From assembly GCA_021464415.1 (NCBI GenBank), contig CM038469.1:9340501-9404500 (forward strand): a DNA stretch of 64,000 nt, written 5' to 3'. The notes beneath the pieces were generated by a model that saw only the letters and a program-made list of their open reading frames with translations, did no database searches and had not been told where the DNA came from. The position numbers were made by a program, and so were the translations under genes. Every line of letters starts with the position of its first letter. Position 1 is the first letter of the stretch. The DNA is from Lonicera japonica. Taxonomy: Eukaryota > Streptophyta > Magnoliopsida > Dipsacales > Caprifoliaceae. This document shows, piece by piece, positions 13,383 through 25,810 of the stretch.

Positions 13383-14775
13383 GGTCAGGAAATACCCTAG
13401 AGGGGGTGAATAGGGTTTTTGAACTTAATCGAATTTTTAAAATTCCGTTTTAAAAATATTTCAAATCTATATAGAGCAAACAAGAAAAATACTCAAGCAA
13501 TGCCAAGCACAAAGTAAATATATCAATTAATAAGAAGGCTCAAGATAGAAAGATTAAACCGATAGAAGTCGAAAACTTTTTGTCCACATGGTTCGGCATC
13601 TTAGCCCCTACTTCCGCGCTCGGATAGTTCCCCGAGAATTTTCACTAATACCGATATTCTTCCAGGTGAAGATCAAACCTTTATAAGTGAACACACTCTA
13701 CAAATGTTGATTTCTCTCAACACTCACACAAGAATAACCTCATGCTAATTTAAGAGATGAACCTTTCTTAATGTTTGAAGAATAAGGTTTTGGTGACAAA
13801 TACCAATGTATAATAGCTCTCAAGTATATGAAGATTATAAGTTAAGCTCATACTAGGAGATATCAAATTTGATCAACAATTTATAGCTCAAAATAATGAT
13901 GATTGATCAAAAGCAATGTTTTTGAATCTTTGAGTATTGAATATAGATGAAGAGAATAATGTTAGAATAATTCAAGAGTGTTTAAATATGTTTTAGATAA
14001 TGTATATATAGTTTAAGACAACATATGGCTGTTTGGAGGGAGTTGTTGGAAGTTTAGTACAAAAAATGGTAAAAAATTAAAAATTCAATAGCCAGTTTTT
14101 GGACCATCAGTCAACTGATGGCCGCTCAGTTTACTGAGCACTGTTCCTCAGTCGACTAATGGGCTCTGTCAGGCAAGCCAAAAATGCAATTTTTTTACTT
14201 TTGTAAATTGGCTCTAAAATCAATTTTGAGGCTTGGGGAAGGTCAAATATAGGTTCATAAGACACCTATTTTCGGTAGAACTCAAAATAAGATCATTACG
14301 ATTTTAAAAAGAATTAAATACAAAATTGGTTCTTGCTAAAAAGTTATTTTGAAAGAATCTTGAAGAAAACTTTGGTTTGATCAAACTAGCTGTATAAGAA
14401 CAAAGTGTATGAGCTATATAAAGTGAATCAAGTAAGAACCTTTACATGGAAAACACAACCACTCACTCAAATATAAAATAACGAGTCTTCGAGGGCTTTC
14501 ATTGTTTCTTCGTTTCTTTTCTTCCTTGGGTTATTGATTTTCATGGATGAGCCATTATGATAGTGCATTGATCAAGTCGTTGTGTGAGGTATGAGACATT
14601 GATAATAGAGATCTTTGTAGGTGAATAATCTTGGTTGCGGTTTGTCGGTTTAGTCCACGTGTAATCAATTTAAATATGGCTATAACTCAAAACATCAACT
14701 TAGTTAAATTACACATGATTAACGTTATTGTTATTATCAAAACAAGATTAAGGACTTTTAGGTCAACATAACCAT
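13383..14775. repeat. Dispersed repeat, class unresolved
   Basis: A block starting near the word CCCTAGAGGGGGTGAATAGG and ending near AAGGACTTTTAGGTCAACA. Both words are familiar as ends of a non-coding repeat common in plant genomes. No TIR, LTR pair or coding capacity was found, so class and exact borders are open. Confidence 0.4.
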
Positions 14776-15827
14776 TGCAATTAGGTATAGAACATAAGCT
14801 TTACACCCATGGACATTCTATACTTAAGTACCTTTATAATAAGCACATTTGGCATTAAACATTTTTCCCTTACCCATTTTTTTTCCAGATTTTGTGATAT
14901 AATTTGGATGTGATTGACCTTATATTTATACAGAATATGTATGGAATATTTTGTGGTTAGTTGTGTATTGTTAGAGCAGTTATTTTCATTGACTTTGACT
15001 AGTTGAATAATTTTTTTGTGTGTTTATTATTTGTGTATTTTGGATAACAGAAACATGTGGGAGAGTTATTATGTTGCTTGAATTTTTCACCAAATGTCTA
15101 ACGGTAAGTGTTAATGAATAAGGGGCAAAATAATTGGTTTGTCCCCTTATGTTCATTGATTACCAGTTTTTTGCTTTTGATTGACAGTTCTATCAAAATT
15201 AGACTCCAAAGCTCAAGAAATGAAAACGTTGGACCCTTAATTTAAGATTTTAAAACTGTGAACCCCAATACCCAAATGACCTTACAATTTTTTGTAGAGA
15301 AAAATAAAATTTTATAGTAAACAAATATTAAAATAAAAACAAAAACAAAAAACAATGTCTTTGAAGGAACTAAAATGAGGCGGTGAAAGTTTATCTCTTT
15401 AGAAAGTTTTTCTCCACCACCTCGATCTAGTTCTATCTATGGTTTTGCCGCCTTTTCGGTCTATTCTCCCATCGCTTCCGTGAGTCTAACTCCGGTTCAG
15501 ATGGCCAAGTTGGTTTCTTATTTTGCCAATCTTTGTTTGGGCTTCGTCTCTAGCCACCATAGCCGCCACTATTACCACCGCCGGAGCCGTAATTTAATAT
15601 TTCACGTACTTTTTGTTACCTTATAAGTAGCTTTGGTCCTTTGCGTTGATTTGCACAATTTCTAAGGATGGAGACCCTCGGAAGGGAGATGCGTGACTCT
15701 AGAGGCCTCTTCCTTAGTTTTCATTTCTTGACGATATATCCTGGTTCAGCTATCTATCGGCTGTGTGTCGCTCTTTTGGTGTTATTTATTTTTTTAAAAT
15801 TTTTTTGTTAAGCTTTAGGGCATCTTT
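14776..15827. other. Intergenic sequence, no gene seen
   Basis: AT-rich to 15400, then a more GC-balanced stretch (15400-15780) that looks like the 3' tail region of a retroelement but has no intact frame. Confidence 0.35.
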
Positions 15828-16480
15828 AAGGTTTTAGTACTATATTTTCCTTTTGTTTTACTATAAGTTTGTTTTTTGTGTATGTTTTTATGGTTCAAGG
15901 TCTTTTGTGGGGTCTTCGTCTCTAGTTTCCCTTGCTTTGTCCAAGGAAAAAAAGTCCAAAGAAAAAAAAAATAATCAAGAAAAAAAAAACTTGACATACT
16001 AATATTTTATATAATTAAGAATTTGTAGCCTTTCCCATAAACTTATGTTAATTATTAATTTTACTGGATAATCTCAATTTTCAAAGTTAATTTTGTGAAT
16101 AAAAGCTATGATATTTTAACCTTTGGAGAGAATTGCCAAAACGAAGGATGGATATTTATTTTGAGCATTATTGTGTTCAATCTTTCATATATGTTGTTGG
16201 AGTTGATTTTTCTCAACAGTGTTCCTAACAGCTTACGCGCTTCTCAACTAATTAATTTTTAGTCTAAGCTATTTATGCCGGTATTAAAAAATTCATGAAA
16301 CATTACTTGTAGCTTAACCATAAAAAATTGCAACTAATGTAGCTTGAACTCATTACTTATAACCTAACCTTCAAAGATTGCAACTTATGTTACTTGAACT
16401 CATGAGTCATACTTTATAAAATGCTGGTCAGAGTCAAGCTCATCACTTGACCAATTCTTTTTAGCAGTAATCTAGTGTCC
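15828..16480. repeat. Duplicated 0.65-kb repeat, copy 1
   Basis: Begins at GGTTTTAGTACTATATTTTC and runs to CACTTGACCAATTC. The same sequence returns downstream in two pieces, 16541-16660 and 17694-18245, with only scattered differences. It is non-coding, and the T-rich start and A-rich middle suggest a retroelement tail. Confidence 0.75.
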
Positions 16481-16540
16481 TAACTAGTATAAATAAAATA
16501 AAATTAAAAAAGATAACATATTGGGAAGATTTTCTATGAG

Positions 16541-18245
16541 GTTTTAGTATTATGTTTTCCTTTTGTTTTATTATAGGTTTGTTTTTTGTGTATGTTTTTA
16601 TGGTTTAGGGTCTTTTGAGGGGTCTTCGTCTCTAGTTTCCCTTGCTATATCTAGGAAAATTTTGATCTATAATGTACTACCTTCGAAAATGGAGATTTTT
16701 CATTTCGATTTATATAATATATAGAGCCCTAGACTATCCATTTGGAACAAAAAAAAATGTCCAACAAAAAAAAAGAAGGGATTTTTTGAGTTTGCCCCTA
16801 TTATTAATACGAAACTCGACATACCCCTTATTTTACTAATCGTTTGGCTTAGCCCCCCAGAATTTGATGGAATGCTAACTCCGTCCAAAAAAAATTCGTT
16901 TGACCATTTTGCCCCTATCTTATGTAACTGTTCATCTTCTTCTTCAAAAAATAAATTCAAAACTCCATTTTAGAGAGACAAAGTTAAAAATTCAAAACTC
17001 CATATTCTTTTTCTCTCTCTCTCTCTCGTCGAGCCCCTAGCTATCCTTCCTCCCACAACTGCGCAATCACTACCTCTAGCCCCCAAACCCTCTTTGCTTT
17101 ATAGTAAGCTTGCCGAAGAAAGACCCATTTCGGATCTAAAGAAAAATGGTGGTCATGATGATGGTGAACCCATTTTCCTTTCTCTTCTTTCTCCCCTATT
17201 GAAAGATATGCGATGAAATTTGAGATATGAAATTTGAGATTTAAATATTCGAATTGAAATTAGATCCCCAAATCAACTAATTTTAGAAAGAGAAAATTAA
17301 AATTAATTTTGGATGTAGTTACGAAATGATTTCTTGAAGGTTTAAATGAGAAAAGATGGAGAAGGAATGAGATGAAATTAGAGAGAGAAAGTTGTTAGGT
17401 TTTGAGAGTGAAAATGAAACAATTGAATATAATTACAAAATAGATTTCTTAAAGATTGAGATGGAGAAAAGAGGGAGAAGGATAAAGGTGAAATTAGAGA
17501 AAAAAAGTTGTTGCGTTTTGAGTTTAGGAAGAAAAGAAATGAAATTAGGGTTTGAGTGAGGAAGATGATGAATAATAAGCGCAAAAGGGTCAAAACGACA
17601 GAAAGTTGAACAAAGTGAGTAGTTCGTCAAATCCTTGGGGGGGGGGTATCTTGAGTTTCGTATTAATAATAGAGGGCAAACTAAAAAAATTCCAAAAAAA
17701 GTAGTCAAGGAAAAAAAACTTGACATATTAATATTTTATATAATTAAGAATTTGTAGCCTTTCCCATAAACTTATGTTAATTATTAATTTTACTTAATAA
17801 TCTTAATTTTCAAAGTTAATTTTGTAAATAAAAGCTATGATATTTTAACTTTTGGAGAGAATTGCCAAAACTAAGGATGTATATTTATTTTAAGTATTAC
17901 AGTTTTCAATCTTTGTTGTATGTTGTTGGAGTTAATTTTTCACAACACAATAGAGTGTTTATACTAGTTTACGCACATTTTGACTAATTATTTTTTAACC
18001 TGGCTAAAGATAAATCATCTATGCTAATATTAAAAAAATTCATAAAACATTATTTATAACATAACTCTCAAAAACTGCATCTTATATGACTTGAACTCAT
18101 TACTTATGGCCTAACCTTTAAAGATTGCATCTTACGTGGCTTGAACTCATGACCCATACTTTATAAAACACTCGTCACAATCATAACTTAACCCATACTT
18201 TATAAAACAGTCGTCATAGTCAAGCTCATCACTTGACCAATCATT
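16541..18245. repeat. Duplicated repeat, copy 2, interrupted
   Basis: The left piece (16541-16660) matches the start of the copy at 15828 and the right piece (17694-18245) matches its remainder. The break is occupied by a TIR element at 16778-17693 plus about 115 bp of unmatched sequence, giving a clear order of events: duplication first, insertion second. Confidence 0.7.
16778..17693. mobile_element. Long-TIR MITE, probably Mutator-like
   Basis: The left end GGGATTTTTTGAGTTTGCCC and the inverted right end GGAATTTTTTTAGTTTGCCC continue as matching arms through TATTATTAATACGAAACTC. The interior is purine-rich on one side and has no transposase. It sits between A-runs, so the target duplication cannot be read reliably. 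Confidence 0.65.
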
Positions 18246-18597
18246 CTTGCGAATTAAACTTTCCATATAGACCAAAACAAAAAATCATTCATTCGTAACT
18301 ATCAAACTATGGCCATATAACCACATGTTCAGAGATTTGATTTATATGTAACAAAAAGTTTCTTTACGAAGACCTTTGAGCATATACGGATGTATCCGAT
18401 ACAATCATCTGAAAGTCATCGGTTCAAGTCCCCGACATAATGGTACAGCCGTATAGGTCTGCTCAATTAACTTCTGTTTTTAAAAATACAGGAAAAGAGA
18501 AGGGAATCCATCTTTATAAAATGAAAAATATCAAAATTTGTTAACTGTAAGATAACAAAAAGCCGCCAAACTTTATAAAAGAGAACACTTGGGTCTT
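18246..18597. other. Downstream flank of the RUS4-like gene
   Basis: Probable 3' UTR and terminator side of the minus-strand gene ending at 18598. A short B-box-like word (GGTTCAAGTCC, near 18420) is present, but no tRNA can be folded around it. Confidence 0.4.
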
Positions 18598-21500
18598 TCA
18601 GTCATCTACAAAACTATATCGCGCCTGCTCTTTTGTGCTCAGTAAAATGTGTTTACAAGCCCAGCCGAGTCTTAACATCTTTTCATTCAACAAGTTCATA
18701 TCCCCTTGCGCGGATCGCTTGCTGTCTTCTATCAATTTAAACCAATCCCTCGTTACAGAGTTCGAACTTTCATAAGCTTCTTGTACAATATTGTTCCATT
18801 TGCTCCCACTAAATAACAACCCCTTGCGTACGTAACATGCCTACAAAACCAAAAAAATATATATCACATCAAACTAAAGCAATTCCGCACGCACTTGCCT
18901 TCCTGCCAAAAAAGGCAAAAAAATAAATAAAAAAATATGTGCTTCATATAAAAATGCCGTGTTTTTGACAAAAAGGGAGGGTGGTTGGGGTTGTTTATTT
19001 GTACCTGTAACAAACCCATAATGACATCAGCGGTGCAAGCTCCTTCCCGGAGACAGAGAACTATACCTTGCTGTAATTCGCCAACAATGAAAACATTAGA
19101 AATAGGGCATTATGAGACGTGCACCTGATAATAACGATTGTGACGGTCTAGGTATGGGTGACATGGACCAATCTTGCTTTATATGTAAGCAAAGCTATAC
19201 TTACCGGCTTCATCAACCAATTACTCATATCAGATGCATGGATGGATTGTACATTATCAGACTGTACAACTCATTACTACACCCAATATGACTATCTAGT
19301 TGATAAAACCGGCAAGAACAGCTTTTCAAATTTCACCAAAAAAGGGGTAAGAATAGCTTTTTCAAATATATATATATATTCGGGTCTGTGAGACCAAAGT
19401 AGTTACCCGAGCCCCGCCCTACTTTTGCTCAGGCCCAGATTTTTGGTGCCTTGAGAGCTAATTAACTAGCTCAAGCCCTTCATTTTTTATGGGTGGCCCT
19501 TTCAGGATAGATGGGTCGCAGGCTATCGTCCAACCCTAGGTTCATTTAAGAGCCTGTTTGATATACAGTAAAACCTCTTTATAGTAATAATGTTGGGACC
19601 AAATTTTTTTTATTACTATAGGGAGTTTTTAACTTAATAGAGTTTTAATTGAAAAACAATCTTTTTTTATATGATTATCTTTAATAAAGTTGTATGGATA
19701 CATTGGGAAATGAAACACTTAGCATGGCTATTTCGAATCTAAAATAAGGAGCAATGATTTTGAATCCTAGAAATGTATAAGAGATAAAAGATTATGTGGT
19801 TAAGATTGCAAGATGCTTTTTCAACGGTGGATAGTGCCTTTGGCACGGTTACAACCTAGTATGTAAACATTGAGAAAATATACACTTAGGCACTTAGCCC
19901 AAAGACCCGTCTTGAAATTTATTAATTTTCATTGCTCTATTTAATGTTTTAGTCTCTAACCAATGCAATCTTCAACCAATTCAAGTGAATAAATATCATT
20001 CCTTCTCCCTCTGGCAAAACAACCGTTTAAAGCATTTTTTTGTATTATTGAAAATTATTACTATATGGAGGCAAATTTCCTTAAGACGAGACCAAAAAAT
20101 CTATAACAGACTACAATGTGGAGGTTATTCCTATACAATTGACTCAAGTTGGGACCGAGTTTTTTTAGACTAAATGGAAGGTTACAACCTTATAGAGTAT
20201 CAGTATAGAGGTTTTATTGGACTTACTTGCCCAGTTCTTGTCAATCCTTGGCAAAAAGTCTCCATGCATATGAAGTAGAAGTTCTCATCATTCAAAGAAC
20301 GCATCGTCATCATAGATAGCTTTGGAATTTGAGTCTTGGCATCTAAGCAACCAATTCTAATCGGCCATACATCCCCGCCTGATCCAAATCTCACCAAATG
20401 GCTGTATCATCATACTCATAAAGCAGCTCAAAGGAAAAGTATTAAGACACTGGTATAGCAAATTGCAGGGGCGAGACCTCACCTTTGCTCCAGAGAAAAT
20501 CAATTCCTTCCTCTCTGCTCACTTGTGCAGGTGAAGGCACGTATCCCAATTGAATCCACGTATTTATTATGATCTCAAGTCTATCCTGAAAAAGTAATGT
20601 GTGAAATTGAAATGGTAAATAAAAGCATCTTTAGTGAAAATAAAATGATTTTGTTCCTCGTCTTATAACAAAAAAGACTCGACCAACCTTGGTTAATGTT
20701 TGTAGATGAACATGTTTCAAACTTTGATAAATTCCGAAAAGGTCGATTGCTGTGAAAATGGGGTATACAACAAATGGCAAACCTGCTTGCAGTCTTTGAC
20801 GTAATGAGAAGTTAGAAAAACAACAAAAGTACGCAATCTTATCACCAAAACAGTAATTAGATCCCTTTAAAGATTAATATTAGTTTTCATGATGTCATAA
20901 ATTAAATTACAAACTTGGAAAGGAGAAACCTTTGATTGTTTCTGAACAAAATATTCAAGACTGCAGCGAGCATAAGACCAAGGTTATCAAAGCACACTGA
21001 TTGGATCTGAAACCCAAACCAAAACGTATTGGCCTCTACGTAGATAAGAATAAACTAAAACACAAGGATCAAGCTAAGAAAAAACGCAAACCAACCTGTG
21101 CCTTCGCAGAAACTTCACCAAGATTATCTGCTATTGCAAAGCTTCGATGAACAGCAGACTGCTAACAATATGACAACTTAAGAATTTTCCATAAAAAGTT
21201 GAACTGAAGCTATGGTTTATCAGAACGACAAAATGCTATTTCGATGATATTATATACATTTGTATGTTACATAGGGAAAACAAATGAAATTCAAAATTTT
21301 GTAGAGGCCTAAAACTTACACCGGTCGCTAGGTAGCAAGCGAGACTAATTTGCTTAGCAACGTTGGCTATTGATGCGAGCAGCAAAAAGTACTGCGGGAA
21401 TGCAGGAGTGAGCAACTCAATCCCAATGCTCAGACTGAACATAACGGAGGTTGAGAACCTAACTCTCTTCAATGACAACAATAGCACATCAATGATTTAT

Positions 21501-22800
21501 TAAATCTGTATCAATTGCATTACTCAACAATATGGTACTTTGTACAAGGTTATTATTCAAAGCACAAAAGCAAACATAGAGATTAGTAATCAACAAAGTG
21601 GTCATATAAATAGCACAAACCCATGAGTAATCTAATACAAAACCTGAATGTAGAGTATATGTGACCGCATTTTGATTGGAAGAGAGAGATGTACCTTTAG
21701 ATTGGTATCGAAGGCCGATGCCAGGCTAGCAGTGTAGATGCACCTACTCAGCCGCCCAAGCCCATCCTTCAAAACCCAATTCAGGGCAGCAGCTGATGGA
21801 AGCGACCGTGAGTACCCAATTCCAATTGCCCTAAACATTGCCTAACACCAACCCATTTACAACAGGGTAAGCAACAGAAAAAAGTACTGAAAAATGCAAC
21901 CTATCAAATATACAATGAGACCATCTACATACTTTTGTCCGAGAATTGAGCAGCATCTTATACATTAATTAAAAGTTTTACTTCTACATAAACACAGATT
22001 GGGGACACATTCATGAGACATGATGATGTGACACCAATACAATTGTCGGTGAACTAGGTCAATCACAAGTAAACTTTCCACATTCTAATATAGACCAATC
22101 CACAAACGACACATCACTGTGTCCTCAAAGCGTGTCCCAAAAGTGTGTCTTTGAAGAATCATTGACCCCAACATATCCAAAGTCAAATTAGCATAGAAAC
22201 ACACATGGTTTAATTAATCCATCCATCCAGTGAAATTTTCAGTCCCTTGTTCATATACTAGAAATTCAAGCAACTAGCACATATATCATTTGCCAAAAAA
22301 GGGACAAAAATTACCTGTGTAGCAAGAACTTGAAGTGCAGAACTGAAAACCCTATGCAAGAACTTCCATTTCACATATTCCAAATAATTCCCACTAATTT
22401 CCCTCGGAAGAAAGAAATTCCTAACAGACCCACTACAAATTCTAAACAATCTCCTAAACCCATCTTCAAAATCATCAAAAGATAAGGCACTTCCATCTAA
22501 AGAAACCAGTTTCAAGTCTTCACCATCCCACAAGTACCGAGAAACACTACCGGACCTTCGAATTACCACCGGCAGGCGTGTAGCAACTGTGGGTTCATCT
22601 TGATTGTGGAGCTTTTGTTCTTCTTCGAATTGAAAGTCGAAAGAGGTTCTTAAGGAATTTGAGAGGGTGAGAGGTTTGAGAGAGGGGTTGAGTTTAATGG
22701 GTAAAGTTTTTGCGGGAGTGTGGATTTTATGGGAAGTCCATGGGAAATGGAAACGGAGGCAGGAATTTGAATCGGAAGGAGTATATGAGGCGGTTTGCAT
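18598..22800 (-). CDS. RUS4: Root UVB sensitive family protein (RUS4-like)
   Basis: Ten exons give an uninterrupted 529-residue protein: 22800-22315, 21841-21695, 21466-21320, 21158-21096, 21006-20930, 20793-20688, 20585-20483, 20378-20227, 19070-19005 and 18840-18598. All introns are GT-AG with consistent phase. The product is a DUF647/RUS family protein: the core after residue 160 contains AMFRAIGIGYSRSLPSAAAL, the SAVHRSFAIADNLGEVSAKA segment and several hydrophobic stretches. The N-terminal 60 residues are Ser/Pro-rich, fitting a plastid transit peptide. Length and the C-terminal end (around KEQARYSF) fit RUS4 better than the other family members. Family knowledge: RUS proteins act in plastid and light or vitamin B6-linked processes, and RUS4 has been tied to stamen development. 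The ATG at 22800 was chosen because the upstream in-frame extension begins at a non-ATG codon. Assignment to RUS4 rather than a sister is inference. Confidence 0.87.
19566..20219. mobile_element. TIR element (CAGTAAAACCTC family) in RUS4 intron 8
   Basis: The left end CAGTAAAACCTCTTTATAG and the inverted right end CAATAAAACCTCTATACTG form the terminal repeats; GGGACC-containing arms follow on both sides. It fills most of the intron between exons 8 and 9, and its right end stops one base before the splice donor (GTAAGT, 20226-20221 on the minus strand). No transposase frame is visible. Confidence 0.65.
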
Positions 22801-23375
22801 GAGAATGGAAAGAAACTGTGGGATTGTGTGGGAGTGAGAGCAGAGGTAGTGAAGCGGCGAAGACTTTGCCTCTCTGTGCGTGTTTTTCGCGGAATTTGGG
22901 TAGTTTTTCAAATGTTAATATTACAGTTTTAGGGTTCAAGAATATCATCGTGTGTTAGAAGAATATATACCTTTTACTTTCGATACGCACCGAGTTGGCC
23001 CACCTAAAACGTTCACAATAGAGGACAATTAATAACCGTCGGACTTCACCCAGCGATTATCGCAGCTCGGGTCGACTCATTTGGTTGTGTAATGGAGCTA
23101 CACCGGTTATTATAAGGTGATTTTATTTGTGCCCACCATATCTTGTTGTTAATTCGAGTGGTTAAGTTAATCAGCACTACGTATTAAGTTAATACGCGAG
23201 CATAGATAGACTAACATAAAAAATTATTAACTAAATTTATAAATATTATTTTAAATAATAATTTAATACTAAAATATCCCCTACATATTAAGTTAATCCG
23301 CAATAATTTCATTCACAATCTTGAAGCTTTAAAATGTTGATTTTTATTGTATTTATTAAGTAACAAGTATACAAT
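22801..23375. other. RUS4 upstream region
   Basis: 5' UTR and promoter side of the minus-strand RUS4-like gene, then AT-rich sequence up to the HSP70 fragment. No TATA box or operator could be assigned with confidence. Confidence 0.4.
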
Positions 23376-24524
23376 GTCACGTTCGATATTGATGCAAATG
23401 GGATTTTGAATGTCTCGGCCGAGGATAAAACTGTAGGTGTAAAGAACAAGATTACGATTACGAATGATAAGGGAAGATTGAGCAAAGAAGATATAGAGAA
23501 AATGGTGAAGGAAGTGGAGCAGTACAAGTCGGAGGATGAGGAGGTGAAAAAGAAGAAGGTGGAAGCAAAGAACGTGCTTGAGAATTTCCGTGTATAATAT
23601 GAGGAACACAGTGAGGGATGAGAAATTAAGGTCTAAATTGGGTCCAAATGATAAACAAAAGATCGAGAAGGTGGTTGAGGAAGCTATCGAATGGCTAGAG
23701 ATGAATCAGTTGGCAGAAGTAGACAAGTTGAAAGATAAATTGAAGGGATTGTGTAATCCGATTATCTCAAAAATGTATTAGGCTGTGTTGTGATTATTAA
23801 CAATAAATCACGCCACGGATCGTAATTCAAATAGTGGAGATTAATAACTGGAGATAATATGGATGACAAAAAGTAAGAAGATAGATAATATAATACACAA
23901 TATTCGACAAACGAAGATTTCACTAATTCTTTGAAAACGATTACAAAATCTATCACAAGAATTATTACATTCAAAGCTCTCACAGAAGAAGAAAATCAAC
24001 AGCCCTTTAACATCTCTCTCACAATAAGATGAACTCTCCCACAAATCCCGACAGAAAGAAGAATAATTCTCTTATACCTTAATCTATTGAATTATTCTAT
24101 CTATATATAACAATATATAATAGAGTCCATCCAATCTAGAATAAGGTAACAAAAAAATCATACGTAAATAAGGAAACTATTAACAAGGTAATATAGACCA
24201 AAATAAACAAGGAAACCAAGTTTGATAAGAAAACATATTTCTTGCCCAGCTGTAAAATGACTTTTGCAGTTTTCTCACGTAACTGCAAAAGTGCTTTTGC
24301 ACCTTTCCAGAACCACAAATCCTCTTTTCACCATTCGAGCGAACAATCAGATTTCTAACAAAACTCATCTTTTTCTTGGGTTTAGAACTGAGCAAAAAAC
24401 ACAACAAGGCGGTGCCAGGGATGTGCCCATGGGCGATGCTACTGGTGGTGATGATGGTGGTTTTGTTGTTGGTTCTGGTGGGTCTGGTGGTGGTGCTGGA
24501 CTAAAGATTGAAGAGGTGGACTAA
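23376..24524 (+). pseudogene. 5'-truncated HSP70 pseudogene split by an LTR
   Basis: From 23376 the frame encodes the substrate-binding domain of a cytosolic HSP70 ([20 protein letters not shown]). One extra base near 23586 puts a TAA at 23595-23597; the next frame resumes with [13 protein letters not shown] and runs to NPIISKMY. The Gly-rich tail and the cytosolic signature ending KIEEVD appear only after a 623-bp insertion, at 24407-24524. The ATPase domain and everything upstream are missing. Truncation, a frameshift and an insertion together make this a dead copy; a cytosolic HSP70 gene elsewhere is the implied parent. Confidence 0.88.
23784..24406. mobile_element. Solo LTR inside the HSP70 pseudogene
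   Basis: The element begins TGTGTTGTG and ends CACAACA, with AGGC directly on both sides (23780-23783 and 24407-24410), a 4-5 bp target duplication. It holds AT-rich promoter-like sequence (a TATATATAAC run near 24105) and no coding frame. Because it separates two adjoining parts of HSP70, both borders are fixed by the host sequence. TG...CA ends, size and a short target duplication fit a solo LTR, perhaps of Copia type. Confidence 0.75.
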
Positions 24525-25620
24525 ATATAGTATGCTTTGTTTTTTTGCTTGTGCTCTGTTTTAGGTGTCATTGTTTTTGTACTCTGTTTTTAGGTTTCTG
24601 ATGTTTATGTAGTAATAGTTGTGTATTGTGCTAAAGTAATGGAGTTTATGTAATAAACTCAGTGATGTATTTTGATGAGGAAGAACACTATAGAATGTCT
24701 ATATGTATTACAATTTAAAAAGAAATTATATTTAGATTAAGAATCTTAATTAAAATGGAATCTAAATTGATACTGTAGGTTGCGTAAATTTTATAGCCCA
24801 ACCCACTAAGATGATTCGAGAAACGAGTTTGAGTAAATCGAAAAGAAGGTGAGATGAAACAAGGGAATTTTTTGGTACGGTAGGTTCTCCTCGGCAGCGT
24901 TTATGCTGATCCAGTAGTACGTCCTTCATTTGTGTGTATGGTTAATATATTGAGCTTTTAAGGGAGTATCAATGGTGTTACAATCTTTCTCTCTCTAAAA
25001 CAGATTAAGTAAACTAGCAACTATTCGCCCTAATATTCAGTAACCAACCCTCTTTCCGAGCTTCCCATCTTCTATGTATATGTATAAAATTAGGGTTACA
25101 TTTGCTCATTAGGGTTGATAGTAAAATGACTAAAGAGGGTAAAACTTGAATAATACTCCAGCCTTCATTCCCTTCTCCACTACTAACAACTTCTGAATTC
25201 GTACGTTGGTAGTGGAGATCTGTACGATTCTATACAGACTCGTATGATGTAGTATGATCCTCTTCACGCATTTCTCACGTGTTCCACACGTGTTATGGCA
25301 TGTGCACCCTTTCCAGGGGTCTCAGCCTCGACTGTCGGTGTGCCTAGACGTCCTTGCTTCGGCATGTCTTTTAACTGTTCTTCTTCATTTGGGCGTGGCC
25401 CGTCAATTTGGCCCGGGGTCTAGGCCTCTGAGCAAGTTGGTCCGGCCCAATTTACCTTAACCAAATTTAATACTCCCTCAGATAAAATTATAATTTAATT
25501 TTAATTGGTGAATATACTTATCAATTTCAAAAAGGACAATATTGTGAAATTTTGTTCAAAATTTTCATAATTTAAAGGTAGATTAATTGCAATATATGGT
25601 AGATAGAAACAAAATCACCC
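24525..25620. other. Intergenic region, no gene seen
   Basis: The first 150 bp are probably the old HSP70 3' UTR. The stretch at 25250-25460 is more GC-rich than its surroundings but has no recognisable protein, and the open frame there is taken as chance. Confidence 0.4.
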
Positions 25621-25803
25621 ATTATTAGAAGGCTTGGAAATCAAGTTCTCGAAGCCAATGTTATTATGAGAAGCAATGTAGGACATAAAGTTTTCTTTCC
25701 AAAAATGACTTTGACTCCATTGGGCACAAGGTTATCTTTTAAGTTTCAACGAAGGCAATATCCTTTGATTGTTTCATATGCTATGACTATTAACAAGAGT
25801 TAA
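25621..25803 (+). pseudogene. Helitron helicase C-terminal fragment
   Basis: Sixty codons match the end of the PIF1-like helicase of Helitron transposons: a GNQVLEANVI strand, then PKMTLTP, FKFQRRQYPL and the motif-VI region AMTINKS. At the next codon, where the family has Gln (KSQGQ), this copy has TAA at 25801-25803. Upstream helicase motifs and the Rep domain are absent. It is a short remnant of a rolling-circle transposon; its borders were not found. Confidence 0.8.
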
Positions 25804-25810
25804 GGTCTGT

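Noticed and set aside
18380..18450. Possible tRNA, from the word GGTTCAAGTCC
   Set aside because: Only a T-arm-like piece is present; no acceptor stem or anticodon arm could be paired around it.
25254..25460. GC-richer 68-codon plus-strand frame
   Set aside because: No recognisable motif, no splice or promoter support, and composition that looks like chance.
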